This document shows, one piece after another, positions 52,222-63,761 of a stretch of DNA of 64,000 nt (position 1 is its first letter; each line of letters begins with the position of its first letter). Under the pieces are notes generated by a model, which searched no databases, was not told where the DNA came from, and saw only the letters and a list, made by a program, of their open reading frames with translations. The stretch is from Amycolatopsis regifaucium (GTDB taxonomy: Bacteria > Actinomycetota > Actinomycetes > Mycobacteriales > Pseudonocardiaceae): contig NZ_LQCI01000009.1 of NCBI RefSeq assembly GCF_001613935.1, positions 90,821 through 154,820 of the forward strand. The letters run 5' to 3'. Both the position numbers and the translations under genes were made by a program.

Positions 52222-52764
52222 ATGACCGCACTCGCTGAGCAGTTCACTCCGCGACCGGATTTCGCCGAGCGACACGAGATTGACATTTCCGCGTCTCCGG
52301 AAGCCGTGTGGAGCGCGTGGCAGGCCATGACCATCACCGATCCGCCTCCGATCGCTCGTGCCTTGATCGCGGTCCGCAGCTGCATCGCCCGGCTTCGCCA
52401 TGGCCATGCGCACAGCGACCTGCCGAAGATGTTCATCCCCCTTGCCGCGGAGCGGCCGCGGGAGGTCGTGGAGGGTTTGGTCGGGCGGTGGTGGGAGTTC
52501 GGCAAGCACCGGAACCGAGAGGAGATCACCGGCCCGGCGGGATTCTTGGCCTTTGCCGAGCCCGGATACGCGAAGGCCACGGTGAGCTTCAGTTTCACCG
52601 AGACCGGCGCAGGGCGGACCCACGTGGTCACCGAGACCAGGGTCGTCTGCATGGACGCGGGCGCACGTCGAGCCATGGCCCGCTACTGGCTGCTCATCCG
52701 GCCGTTCAGCGGCGTGCTGAGGATGGCGCTGCTGCGGACGTTGCGAAAGCGGGCGACGCGATGA
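52222..52764 (+). CDS. SRPBCC-like hypothetical protein
   Basis: A 180-residue protein. The opening HEIDISASPEAVWSAWQAMT is a START/SRPBCC-type beginning, with a central helix, and GYAKATVSFSFTETGAGRTH with VVTETRVVC strands near the end. The C-terminus is basic and helical (RYWLLIRPFSGVLRMALLRT). The ligand is unknown. Its stop overlaps the next start (ATGA), so it is coupled to the TetR-epoxide hydrolase gene, and the double operator lies directly upstream. Confidence 0.72.
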   Translation: MTALAEQFTPRPDFAERHEIDISASPEAVWSAWQAMTITDPPPIARALIAVRSCIARLRHGHAHSDLPKMFIPLAAERPREVVEGLVGRWWEFGKHRNREEITGPAGFLAFAEPGYAKATVSFSFTETGAGRTHVVTETRVVCMDAGARRAMARYWLLIRPFSGVLRMALLRTLRKRATR

Positions 52765-54545
52765 GCCGAACCCAGCGAACCGCGATGCTGCTGGACGCGG
52801 CGATTTCAGTGGTCGCTTCCGAAGGATTGCGCGGCTTGACCTACAAGGCCATCGATGACGAAGCGGGCGTCGCGACAGGCTCGACGAGCTTCTACTTCCG
52901 CACCCGCAAGGAACTTCTGCAAGGCGTTGCCGAACGCATCGCCGAGCACGAACTGGCCGGCGCCGAAACCATGCTGGCTTCTCCGGCGATGGTCACGCCG
53001 TCGACCATCGACCAAACCGCTGACACCATAGCGGGGGCACTGCTGCAGTGGCTCGGACCGGACCGGAAGCGGACGAAGGCCAGGTTGGAGATCTGGCTCC
53101 AAGCAGCCGAGCAGCCGGAGCTGCGCACGGCGCTGGCGCCGGTGCGCGACAGGTTCCTGGCACACACTCGCACCCTGCTCGCCCCGCGAGGGAAAACAGC
53201 CGCTCAGGTCGAGGAACAAGCGAATCTGATCCTGTCGATGATCGACGGCATCACCTACGACACCATCGTGCATCAGCCATCGACGGCTCCGGACCGAGCC
53301 ACGCTGCGACGGGCGGTCAAGGCGATTCTCCTGGCCGTCATCGGTCCGGCGCGAATACCGGACGAAGTCGATCGGGGAATGCCTATGTCATCCGAGATCC
53401 GTCCGTTCAGCATCGCCATCCCCCAGGCAGATCTGGACGATTTGCGGGAGCGGCTGGGCCGGGTCCGCTGGCCTGCCGGGCCCAGTGAAGACGACTGGAA
53501 CTCAGGCGTGTCACCCGTCTATCTGAGGGAACTGTCCGAATATTGGCGCACCCGTTACGACTGGCGGGCCCACGAGGCCGAACTCAATGGGTTCCCCCAA
53601 TTCACCACCGCCATCGACGGCGCGAACGTGCACTTCCTCCACGTCCGCTCGACCGAACCGAACGCGTTGCCACTGATCCTCTCGCACGGCTGGCCGGGCT
53701 CGATCGCGGAATTCACGAAGATCATCGGGCCGTTGACGAACCCGCGGGAACACGGTGGCGATCCAGCCGACGCCTTCCATCTGGTGATCCCGTCCCTGCC
53801 GGGTTTCGGGTTCTCCGGGCCACCCCCGGACGCCGGGTGGTCGATGCATCGCATGGCACACGCGTTCGCCGAATTGATGGCCCGGCTAGGTTATGACCAG
53901 TATGGGGCGCAGGGCGGGGACCTGGGGTTCGGCATTTCGCACTACCTGGGCGTGCTCGACCCCGACCATGTGCTCGGCGTGCACGTCAACACTTTGCTGA
54001 CGGTAGCGCCACCGGATCCGGCGGCATTGGCCGAGCTCGATGACGAGGACCAGGAGCGGCTACAGGCGCTGGCCGACTTCGGCTCCCGCTTCGCCGGGTA
54101 CCGGACGATGCAGGCAACGCGACCGCAGACACTGGCGTACGCCCTGGCCGACTCACCGGTCGGCCAGCTTGCCTGGATCGTCGACTTGTACCGCGGTGTC
54201 AATGAAGCACAGGCACTGCATGAGGACACGGTCGACTGGGATTACCTGCTCACCACCACGATGCTCTACTGGCTGACGAACACGGCGGGATCATCGGCCC
54301 GCGTGTACCGCGAGGAACGCGTGCTCACCGCACTGGACCCATCGACCGTCCCCATGGGGGTGGCGCAGTTTCCCCATGATGCCCGGGCAGTACGGCGACT
54401 CGCCGAGCGCGAGTACTCCAACATCGTGAGCTGGACCGAGTTCGACCGCGGCGGCCATTTCGCGGCCATGGAACAACCGGACCTGCTCGTCGATGACATC
54501 CGGGCATTCTTTCGCGCCATCCGACGGCCACCGCACCCCCAATAA
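52761..54545 (+). CDS. TetR regulator - epoxide hydrolase fusion protein
   Basis: One uninterrupted 594-codon frame. Residues 1-206 are a TetR regulator: helix-turn-helix at about 25-48 (LTYKAIDDEAGVATGSTSFY), then a helical ligand domain. Residues 207-594 are a complete microsomal-type epoxide hydrolase: the N-terminal EHN domain (RPFSIAIPQADLDDLRERLG), oxyanion HGWPGS (309-314), nucleophile Asp387 in GAQGGDLG, and His566 in GGHFAAMEQP. No stop separates them. ATG codons at 53379 and 53385, behind a weak GGGGA, could also start a separate hydrolase. Such a regulator-enzyme fusion is unusual; the enzyme part might sense or remove the inducer. Confidence 0.82.
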   Translation: MSRTQRTAMLLDAAISVVASEGLRGLTYKAIDDEAGVATGSTSFYFRTRKELLQGVAERIAEHELAGAETMLASPAMVTPSTIDQTADTIAGALLQWLGPDRKRTKARLEIWLQAAEQPELRTALAPVRDRFLAHTRTLLAPRGKTAAQVEEQANLILSMIDGITYDTIVHQPSTAPDRATLRRAVKAILLAVIGPARIPDEVDRGMPMSSEIRPFSIAIPQADLDDLRERLGRVRWPAGPSEDDWNSGVSPVYLRELSEYWRTRYDWRAHEAELNGFPQFTTAIDGANVHFLHVRSTEPNALPLILSHGWPGSIAEFTKIIGPLTNPREHGGDPADAFHLVIPSLPGFGFSGPPPDAGWSMHRMAHAFAELMARLGYDQYGAQGGDLGFGISHYLGVLDPDHVLGVHVNTLLTVAPPDPAALAELDDEDQERLQALADFGSRFAGYRTMQATRPQTLAYALADSPVGQLAWIVDLYRGVNEAQALHEDTVDWDYLLTTTMLYWLTNTAGSSARVYREERVLTALDPSTVPMGVAQFPHDARAVRRLAEREYSNIVSWTEFDRGGHFAAMEQPDLLVDDIRAFFRAIRRPPHPQ

Positions 54546-54667
54546 CCAGTACATCCCTGACCCGTACGACCGGCGCCGACGTGGCGACAACGACGCCGTG
54601 CCCGTCGCGCATCGTCAAGCCATGGCGTGGGCACAGACTGACGTCGCCGCGCCGGGTCGACCGGGTC

Positions 54668-54750
54668 GGTCCCGCCGGCTGGTAGGTCAACCGGCGGGAC
54701 CTGAGTTGCCGATCGTCCGCAGCAGACCGGCAACCTGGACACAGGTTGCC
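54668..54750 (+). terminator. Tandem hairpin terminators after the fusion gene
   Basis: Hairpin 1: GGTCCCGCCGG (54668-54678) with CCGGCGGGACC (54691-54701). Hairpin 2: GGCAACCTG (54729-54737), a 4-nt loop, CAGGTTGCC (54742-54750). Both are perfect stems. Confidence 0.6.
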
Positions 54751-56848
<2,098 letters not shown>

Positions 56849-57239
56849 CCCCACTGAGCGAAGGCAAGTCGGTCAACTCCGCGTCCGAGTTGAGCGCGAT
56901 CCCCCGCGCGCGGCCCCCGCGGTCGCAAAGTGACCGGTTCGCCGGTGAGGAGTTTGCGCAGGAATAGGGGGATCAGTTTCTCCGCGTGCTGACGAGGACC
57001 ATGGTTCCTGGAGCTGCGGGTGATGCAGACCGGTGAAAATGGCCCCGCACGAACCGTGCGGGACCCTTTTCAGCGAGAGGCCGAGCCGGCACGTGAAATG
57101 CCCGCGTCGAGGATTGTCCCGATTCACATCGCTGGCACGGTCGCGTCAGGTAGCTGATCTGCAACCAGAAGACACAGGACGGTCACAACTGACCATGCCG
57201 GTCATGTCGAATGCTGTTGATCAGGCGGCGGAAAAGAAG
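56849..57239. other. Gap after the xylanase gene
   Basis: About 390 nt with no recognisable gene. The frame of the next gene is open back into this gap, but the extension is not conserved in character. Confidence 0.45.
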
Positions 57240-57776
57240 ATGCGCCGGAACAAAGCCGATGGGCACAATGGCGGCGTGAACGCCAAGCCATCGACGGCAC
57301 ACGGCCGTTTTACCGATCCCGATGTGTCGCTGTATGCCTTGGCGGAGGACGCCGTCCAGGTGGTGTGTCCGGCATGCCAAGGGCGCGCTCAGGTCGCACC
57401 ATGGCTTGATGGCGAACCACCTGACATCTGCTCGGCATGGTGGCCTCGCCGGCTGGTTTGTCGCGCCTGTGGCCACGTCAGAAACTGGCCTGATGCAACC
57501 CGAAAGACGATGTCGTGGTGGAGCGGCCCCGTTGATCCGTACTTCGGTCAACCACTGTGGTTGCAAGCGAATTGCTGCGGAAACCAGACTCTGTGGGCGC
57601 TCAACGAACGCCACCTCGACATCCTGGAAGGTTACCTCGGCGCGCGGCACCGCGAACGCGGCAAGTTTCCCGGGCTGACCATGCTTGCCCGGCTTCCGGC
57701 GTGGCTCAAGTCCGCCAAGCACCGCAGCGAGATCCTGCGGGTCATCGGCCGGCTGCGGGCATCCCTCTCACCGTGA
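57240..57776 (+). CDS. Zinc-ribbon conserved hypothetical protein
   Basis: A 178-residue protein. A zinc-ribbon-like pair of knuckles, VVCPACQG and LVCRACGHVRNW, is followed by DPYFGQPLWLQANCCGNQTL then WALNERHLDILEGYLGARHR, a pattern common to many actinobacterial proteins of unknown role. The start is uncertain: ATG 57240 is chosen, while a GTG at 57276 and an ATG at 57195 are alternatives. The conserved part begins after residue 30. It stands alone. Confidence 0.68.
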   Translation: MRRNKADGHNGGVNAKPSTAHGRFTDPDVSLYALAEDAVQVVCPACQGRAQVAPWLDGEPPDICSAWWPRRLVCRACGHVRNWPDATRKTMSWWSGPVDPYFGQPLWLQANCCGNQTLWALNERHLDILEGYLGARHRERGKFPGLTMLARLPAWLKSAKHRSEILRVIGRLRASLSP

Positions 57777-57910
57777 CACCGAGAAGCCGCCCACCACTCC
57801 CGGCAGCCCGCTGAACGCGTACCCGGTCTGTAACGACGCGGAAGGCGATCGCGACTGCCACCCGAGGGATGACGATGCGGTTCCGCGTTGCAGCGCTGAG
57901 GGGGCAGATC

Positions 57911-59239
57911 GTGACTACCGCGCGAAGGAGATTCGGTGCCATCTTCTCCGGCGTCTTCCTGCTCGTCTTGAGCAGTGTCCTCACCACCAGCACCGCACAC
58001 GCGGTGCAGGCGTTCAGCAACGCTGACGTCGCGGGTGCGGGCCTCGCCGAGCTGGGGACGTCCCGCCCGACGGGCTGGAACCAGCCGGGCGAGTGCGTCA
58101 AGAGCGTGCAGCGTTGGGTAGCGGCGGCCGGGGGCTACTTCGGAGGCGGTGGAGTCATCAGTGGGTACGACAACTCCGGCGCTCAGGAAGTGTCTTTGGG
58201 TTCCGCGGTCAAGGGTGATGTCATCCAGTACACCAACGCCAACGGCAACGACCAGGACTGGTCGCACGCCCACACCATGGTCGTGATCACCAATCACGGC
58301 AACGGACGCTTCGACATCGTCCAATCGAACTCGCCGGCAGGCTCGGGACTCGTGACCCGCGCCGACAACATGATCCCCACACCCGCGGCAGGGTGGGTCT
58401 CGCGAGTCTGGCGATTCGGCACTGTACACAGTGGACCCGTACCGAACCGGATCGCTCTGCTCACCCCGGACAGCCAGATCTTCGCCAAAGACGATCTGGC
58501 CGCCGGCAACTGGCTCGACCAGAACACCGCGGCCCCCTCGATCGACGTCGGCGGCCGCCGTAGCGCGCTCATCAACCCAGCAGGCCGCGTCTACGCCAAG
58601 GACCACCTCGGGGCAGGTGGCTGGCTCGACCAAGGTGCGGCAGCCGACAAAGTGGTCGTGGGCTTCGGTGGCCGCATGTACCTCATCACCCCAGACGGCT
58701 GGGTCTACGGCAAAGACGACATTACCAGCGTCGGAGGCTGGCTCAACCAAGGCGCACAAGCCGTCGACGTCGCCATCGGCCTCGACCGGGTCGCCATCAT
58801 CACGCCCTGCGGCGCGATCTACGCCAAGAACACTCTCCACAACGGTGGCTGGATCCAGCAAAGCGACTGCTACACCGCCACCGACGTCGAAGTGAGCTCA
58901 ACAGGACGTGTCGCGTTCATCAGGACCGACGGTGCCGTGTTCGCCAAGGACGACATCACCGGACGTGGCGGATGGCTCAATCAGAACGCGTCCGCCACCC
59001 AGCTGAAGCTCGGCGCGAACCGGCTCCTCATCCTGACACCGGACAGTCATGTCTACGCCAAAGACCACCTCGGCGCCGGGGGCTGGATCGACCAGGGAGC
59101 CACCGCCGTCCAGATCGCCATCAGCGACCAAGGCAGACTGATCCTGCGAAATCCGTTCAACCAGGTCTACGCGAAGGACACCATCGGCCCGGCCGGATGG
59201 CTCGACCAAGCAGCCACAGCCATTGCCATCGCATCCTGA
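57911..59239 (+). CDS. Secreted CHAP-like protein with seven C-terminal repeats
   Basis: A 442-residue secreted protein. A signal peptide ends near residue 31 (SSVLTTSTAHA). Residues about 36-160 look like a CHAP amidase: Cys62 in NQPGECVKSVQRWV and His119/His121 in DWSHAHTMVVI. From residue 178 on there are seven repeats of about 38 residues, consensus hydrophobic-I-TPDGxVYAKDxLGxGGWLDQ, which could close into a seven-bladed propeller. I chose the GTG at 57911 because GAGGGGG lies 6 nt upstream; ATG 57869 and 57875 are alternatives. Likely role: cell-wall or peptide cleavage with a carbohydrate- or wall-binding tail. Confidence 0.75.
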   Translation: MTTARRRFGAIFSGVFLLVLSSVLTTSTAHAVQAFSNADVAGAGLAELGTSRPTGWNQPGECVKSVQRWVAAAGGYFGGGGVISGYDNSGAQEVSLGSAVKGDVIQYTNANGNDQDWSHAHTMVVITNHGNGRFDIVQSNSPAGSGLVTRADNMIPTPAAGWVSRVWRFGTVHSGPVPNRIALLTPDSQIFAKDDLAAGNWLDQNTAAPSIDVGGRRSALINPAGRVYAKDHLGAGGWLDQGAAADKVVVGFGGRMYLITPDGWVYGKDDITSVGGWLNQGAQAVDVAIGLDRVAIITPCGAIYAKNTLHNGGWIQQSDCYTATDVEVSSTGRVAFIRTDGAVFAKDDITGRGGWLNQNASATQLKLGANRLLILTPDSHVYAKDHLGAGGWIDQGATAVQIAISDQGRLILRNPFNQVYAKDTIGPAGWLDQAATAIAIAS

Positions 59240-59529
59240 CACCTAGCCGACCTCACGGTGCGACCCGCCCCTGGCCAGGTACCAGAAATCCGTCCAGGGA
59301 CGGTCGCCGACGACATGGGCAAGCTGTTCGGGTGATACGCCTCAACAGCCTCGGACGGGATCCGGCACCGCGAACCCTCGACTGGGAAACCCCGGCCGAA
59401 CGACCCGACAAGTAACTGTCCTAACAGGATCACCTAGCGACGACCGCGTGAATCCACCCGGCTCTGACCGTTATTCCGCTCGCGACCCCACATCGGTGCC
59501 GCGTGCACGGTGAAGCGCTTATCGGGTTG
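59240..59529. other. Gap before the Dabb gene
   Basis: About 290 nt. I see no gene, repeat or clear terminator. Confidence 0.4.
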
Positions 59530-59940
59530 TCAGTGCTTTTCGGGCGCAGCGCTGCCGCTGTACTCACCGAGGCCGGACACGAGCTGGGTCAACTCGGGGT
59601 CGCTGTCGTAGCGCTTCTGGTGCAGTGCCGTGATCTTGGCACCCATCTCGGGGTCCGCATCGTCGGTGATGTCGTACGACATGAACCTGTCGACGACCGG
59701 CAGGCCCACCCGGTCGGTGTTGCGGTGAGCCGGGTGGATGAGGTACTGCCAGTAGCCTTCGAGATCCTCGATGACGAAAACCGCGCCCCACTCGTACTCG
59801 CCGCCGAAGTCCCGGCCGACGACGAACGACTTGACCGACGGGATCACGCGCCCCTGGTTGCGCAGGCTCTCCAACGCCTCCTCGACCTGTTCGGGCGAGG
59901 CGTCCGCGCGGAGGGTGAACCGATTGCCGTGGTAGATCAT
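59530..59940 (-). CDS. Dabb-family (stress-responsive A/B barrel) protein
   Basis: A 136-residue protein with the Dabb ferredoxin-like pattern: an opening MIYHGNRFTLRADASPEQVE, the central SFVVGRDFGGEYEWGAVFVI, and HPAHRNTDRVGLPVVDRFMS, which contains the conserved His. The function is unknown; related proteins include small aromatic-polyketide or stress proteins. Its ATG overlaps the MFS stop (ATGA), so it is coupled to the exporter. Confidence 0.8.
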   Translation of the reverse strand: MIYHGNRFTLRADASPEQVEEALESLRNQGRVIPSVKSFVVGRDFGGEYEWGAVFVIEDLEGYWQYLIHPAHRNTDRVGLPVVDRFMSYDITDDADPEMGAKITALHQKRYDSDPELTQLVSGLGEYSGSAAPEKH

Positions 59941-61064
59941 TTCTTCTCCTTCGTGACGAGGGCGCCGAGTGCGCCCACGGTGGTGAACACCCCGGTCCAG
60001 ACGAAAGCACCGGCGATTCCGGCAGCCTGGACGAGCGGGGCGACGACGAGCGGCGAGAGGAACTGGCCGAGGAAGATCCCCGCCACGAGGCCGCTGAGGA
60101 TCCGGCCGCGGTGCTGCGGGGCGGCCATCCCGGAGAGCTGGACGTTGAGGTGGGGCACGACGATGCCGACGCCGATACCGCCGACCAGCAGCCCCGCCAC
60201 GATCCCGGCGACCGTGCCGGTGCCGGCGAGCAGCCAGCCGACGCCGAGCAACGCGATGCTCGACGCCGTGATGGTGCGCGGTCCCCATCGCAGCCGGGGA
60301 AAGACGAGCGCGCCGATGACACTGGTCAGGGTGCTGCCCGCGATCACGACGCCGATGACGCCAGGACCGACGCTCAGTTCGGAGAGCAGGAACGGCAGCT
60401 GTGTCGGCGCCATGAAGAACACGAGGGTCGCGACGAGTGCCACGGCGTAGATACCCAGTGCCTTCGCGGCCGGCCGGAACACACCACCCTGGATCTTCAC
60501 GCGCGGCTCGTCGCGCAAGCCTGCCAAGGCGGCCAGCGCGACGACCACGGCGACCGAGTAGAGCCAGAACGGTGCTCGCCAGTCGATCCCGGCCAGCACG
60601 CCCGCGAGTGGCAGGAACACCACACCGCCAAGGCTCGCGAACGCCTGCTGCAGCCCGAGGAACGCCGCCCGGCGCGGACCGTCGAACCAGTCCGTGATCA
60701 ACGCGCTGACCGCCGTCATGATGCCGCCGACGGCGAGCCCGAGCAGCGCGCGGCTGATCAGCAATACAGCCAGGTCAGTGACGAAGAAGCCGGCCGTGCC
60801 GCTCACCGCGTAGAGCAGCAGTGCCGTGATCAGGAGCGGACGGCGGCCGGTTCTGTCGGCGAAGGCGCCGGCCAGCGGCGCGCTGACCGCGATGGCCAGC
60901 GACGTGATGGTCAGCGCCAGGCGTACCAGGACATCCGCGTCGAACGCCCGGCTCATCGCGGGCAGGCTCGGCGCGATGATCGCGGCGGCCATGATGGTGA
61001 GTGTCGCGGCGCCGAGAACGGTCGCCCGTGCGAGTAGCGGAGGCTCGGTTCGTGTCGTGGTCAC
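59937..61064 (-). CDS. MFS transporter (drug/metabolite exporter type)
   Basis: A 375-residue major facilitator protein with about 12 hydrophobic segments. The conserved motif A between segments 2 and 3 is seen as GAFADRTGRRPLLI, and motif C-like GGIMTAVSAL follows. It is shorter than a typical 400-residue DHA1 protein but complete. The start is GTG at 61064. It is the first gene of an operon with the Dabb protein and is divergent from a LAL regulator, which suggests regulator-controlled export of a small compound. Confidence 0.87.
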   Translation of the reverse strand: MTTTRTEPPLLARATVLGAATLTIMAAAIIAPSLPAMSRAFDADVLVRLALTITSLAIAVSAPLAGAFADRTGRRPLLITALLLYAVSGTAGFFVTDLAVLLISRALLGLAVGGIMTAVSALITDWFDGPRRAAFLGLQQAFASLGGVVFLPLAGVLAGIDWRAPFWLYSVAVVVALAALAGLRDEPRVKIQGGVFRPAAKALGIYAVALVATLVFFMAPTQLPFLLSELSVGPGVIGVVIAGSTLTSVIGALVFPRLRWGPRTITASSIALLGVGWLLAGTGTVAGIVAGLLVGGIGVGIVVPHLNVQLSGMAAPQHRGRILSGLVAGIFLGQFLSPLVVAPLVQAAGIAGAFVWTGVFTTVGALGALVTKEKK

Positions 61065-61108
61065 GCGTCAACACTGGCCGGGACCTACGGGCGGTCGCGT
61101 CGGCGAGA

Positions 61109-61141
61109 ACCACCTAGATGGTCCGCCTAGGTGGTTATAGT
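61109..61141. promoter_or_regulatory. Palindromic control region between MFS and LAL regulator genes
   Basis: ACCACCTAG (61109-61117), 9 nt, CTAGGTGGT (61127-61135) is a perfect inverted repeat. It is followed directly by TATAGT (61136-61141), a -10 box 7 nt before the LAL start at 61149. No good -35 box is seen, as in activator-dependent promoters. The site is placed to control both divergent genes. Confidence 0.55.
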
Positions 61142-61148
61142 CCGGTGC

Positions 61149-63761
61149 ATGCGCACTGGTCCGCTGGTCGGCAGGCACGACGAGATCCGTTGCCTGGACG
61201 GCTTGCTCCACGCGGCGGCCGATGGCCACGGCGGTGTCCTTGTGCTGCGTGGCGACGCCGGTATCGGCAAGACCACGCTGCTCGACCACATCCGGGAGGC
61301 GAACGGTTTCCGGATGGTCGAGGCGTCGGGCTCGGAGTTCGAGACCGAACTGCCGTTCGCGGCCCTGCACCAGCTGTGCGTCCCGGTGCTCGAGCATCTC
61401 GACGACCTCGACACACGTCACCGCGAGGCGTTGCGAGTCGGGTTCGGTATGACCGACGGCGAGCCGGACATGTTCCGGGTAGGTCTGGCGACGCTGGAGC
61501 TGCTCGCCACAGCGGCACGTGCCCAGCCACTGCTGTGCGTCGTGGACGATGCACACTGGCTCGACACGGCGTCGACGAAGGCGTTGTCGTTCCTGGCGCG
61601 ACGCATCGCCGCAGAACCGGTGGCGATCGTCTTCGCCGCCCGGCACGGCCTGGACGAGCTGCCCGCATTGACCCTCACCGGCCTCGCCGACGCCGACGCC
61701 CGTGCGTTGCTCACCACCGCGATCGACGACCAGGTGCGGGAACGAATCCTGGCCGAGGCACAGGGAAACCCGCTGGCGTTGCTGGAACTGCCGAACGCGG
61801 GTGGCTTCGGTCTGCCGGAGGTGACCTCGGTGACGCAACGGATCGAGGCCAGCTTCCGGGCCAGATTGGACCGGCTTCCGGCGCAGGCCCGGCAGCTGCT
61901 GACCGTCGCGAGCGCCGATCCGACCGGCGACCCGCGCCTGTTGTGGGCGGCGGTCGCGCGCCTGGGCATCGAGACCAACGCCGACGCCGCCGACCTGGTG
62001 ACCTTCTCCACGCGCGTGCGGTTCTGCCATCCCTTGGCCAGGTCCGCCGTCTACCGGGCGGCGTCCGCCGATGAGCGCCGCACCGCACACCGGGCTCTGG
62101 CGGCGGTGACCGATCCGGTGACCGACCCCGACCGCAGGGCCTGGCACCGAGCCGAGGCCGCGATCGGGCTGGACGACAACATCGCCGCCGAGCTGGAGGC
62201 CGCCGCGACGCGCGCCCGCGCCAGGGGTGGTGTCGCGGCTTGCGCGGCTTTCCTGGAACGAGCCGCCGCGCTCTCGTCGGACCCGAGCCTGCGCTCCGAA
62301 CGTACGCTCGCCGCCGTCCAGGCGAAACTAGACGCGGGCGCGGCCGACGCGGCGGCGGAACTGCTCACGACCGTCGACGTGGCAGACGATGCGCGACTCG
62401 CCCGCACGGAGATCTTGCGCGGCCGGATCGCGGTCATCCGCAATGACGGCGACGGCCCGTCCTTGATGCTGCGCGCCGCTCACCGGCTGTCGGCCGTGGA
62501 CCCGGCGTGGTCACGCGACAGCTTCCTGGACGCTCTCGAGATGAGCCTCGTCGTCGGCCGGGCGAACGGGGTGATGGACACCGTGATCGCCGAGGCGCGA
62601 CACGCTCCGCCGGCTATGGCCCCGGACGTTCTGGACGCCTTGATCCTGTTGAATACCAAGGGTCATCGGGCCGCCGGCCCGATGCTACGCCGCGTGCTCA
62701 CGGAGAACGCGTTGTGGACGCGCAGGCCCGCCCTCGCCCTGATGATCGCCGGCGAGCTCTGGGACATCGAAGCGCACCTCGAGATCACCAACTGGCTGCT
62801 GAGTACCGGACGCGACACCGGTTCACCGTGGGTCTTGCGTCTCGCCCTCGCGCAGCAGGCCATCGCCGCCACCCACGCGGGTGATCTCGGCACCGCGATG
62901 ACCGCGGTGGCCGAGGAGGAAGCGATCGCGGACGCGTTCGATGATCCGCCGATGGTCTACGCGAGAGTGCACGCCACCGCGTTGCGCGGCAGGCGCGTCG
63001 AAACACTTCGGCTGATCAGCACCACCTTGCGTGACGCCGACGCCCGCGGAAACGGCCACCTGGTCGCGAACGCGCACTGGGCCGCCGCAGTGGTGTACAA
63101 CGCCTGCGCGGACTATCCGGCCGCTCTCGGCGCGGCCCGGCAAGCGACCGCACCGGGCGATCTCTATCTCGCGGGTATCGCGTTGCCGGAACTGATCGAA
63201 GCCGCCGTCCGCTGCGGCGAACTCGACGCAGCCGCCGATGCCCTGGAAGACCTCACTGCTCGCGCCGACGCGAGCGGTACCCCATGGGCGCTGGGCGTCA
63301 CCGCCTTGTCGAGAGCGCTGGTGACCGGTGCGGAGGACGACTACCGCCACGCGGTGGAGCTGACCGGTCTGCCGGCTCCGTATCGAGCGCGGGCGCGCCT
63401 GCTTTACGGCGAGTGGCTGCGCCGCGAGAGCCGCCGCAAGGACGCCCGCGAACAGCTACGCACCGCGCACGAATCGTTGGCGGACATGGGCATGGAGGCA
63501 TTCGCACTGCGCGCCGCCAACGAGTTGCGGGCGACCGGTGAGGTGGCACGGAAAAAGACCGCCGGCACGTCCGAGCCGCTCACCGCTCAAGAAACACTCA
63601 TCGCCCGGCTCGTCGCGACCGGAGCGACCTCGAAGGAAGTAGCGGCACGGCTGTTCCTCAGCCCCCGCACGGTCGACGCGCACCTGCGCAATATCTTCCG
63701 CAAGCTCGGCATCTCCTCCCGACGCCAGCTCAGGGAGTCGGAGCGCATCCCGGTCGCCTGA
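61149..63761 (+). CDS. LuxR-family LAL transcriptional regulator
   Basis: A complete 870-residue LAL regulator. The N-terminal LVGRHDEIRCLDGLL leads to Walker A GDAGIGKT (35-42), and Walker B is LLCVVDDAHWLDTAS. The middle is a long helical solenoid. The C-terminal LuxR helix-turn-helix reads LTAQETLIARLVATGATSKE, then ARLFLSPRTVDAHLRNIFRK. The ATG at 61149 is 7 nt from a -10 box (leaderless). LAL proteins often activate sugar-use or secondary-metabolite genes; here the divergent MFS/Dabb operon is the likely target. Confidence 0.9.
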   Translation: MRTGPLVGRHDEIRCLDGLLHAAADGHGGVLVLRGDAGIGKTTLLDHIREANGFRMVEASGSEFETELPFAALHQLCVPVLEHLDDLDTRHREALRVGFGMTDGEPDMFRVGLATLELLATAARAQPLLCVVDDAHWLDTASTKALSFLARRIAAEPVAIVFAARHGLDELPALTLTGLADADARALLTTAIDDQVRERILAEAQGNPLALLELPNAGGFGLPEVTSVTQRIEASFRARLDRLPAQARQLLTVASADPTGDPRLLWAAVARLGIETNADAADLVTFSTRVRFCHPLARSAVYRAASADERRTAHRALAAVTDPVTDPDRRAWHRAEAAIGLDDNIAAELEAAATRARARGGVAACAAFLERAAALSSDPSLRSERTLAAVQAKLDAGAADAAAELLTTVDVADDARLARTEILRGRIAVIRNDGDGPSLMLRAAHRLSAVDPAWSRDSFLDALEMSLVVGRANGVMDTVIAEARHAPPAMAPDVLDALILLNTKGHRAAGPMLRRVLTENALWTRRPALALMIAGELWDIEAHLEITNWLLSTGRDTGSPWVLRLALAQQAIAATHAGDLGTAMTAVAEEEAIADAFDDPPMVYARVHATALRGRRVETLRLISTTLRDADARGNGHLVANAHWAAAVVYNACADYPAALGAARQATAPGDLYLAGIALPELIEAAVRCGELDAAADALEDLTARADASGTPWALGVTALSRALVTGAEDDYRHAVELTGLPAPYRARARLLYGEWLRRESRRKDAREQLRTAHESLADMGMEAFALRAANELRATGEVARKKTAGTSEPLTAQETLIARLVATGATSKEVAARLFLSPRTVDAHLRNIFRKLGISSRRQLRESERIPVA

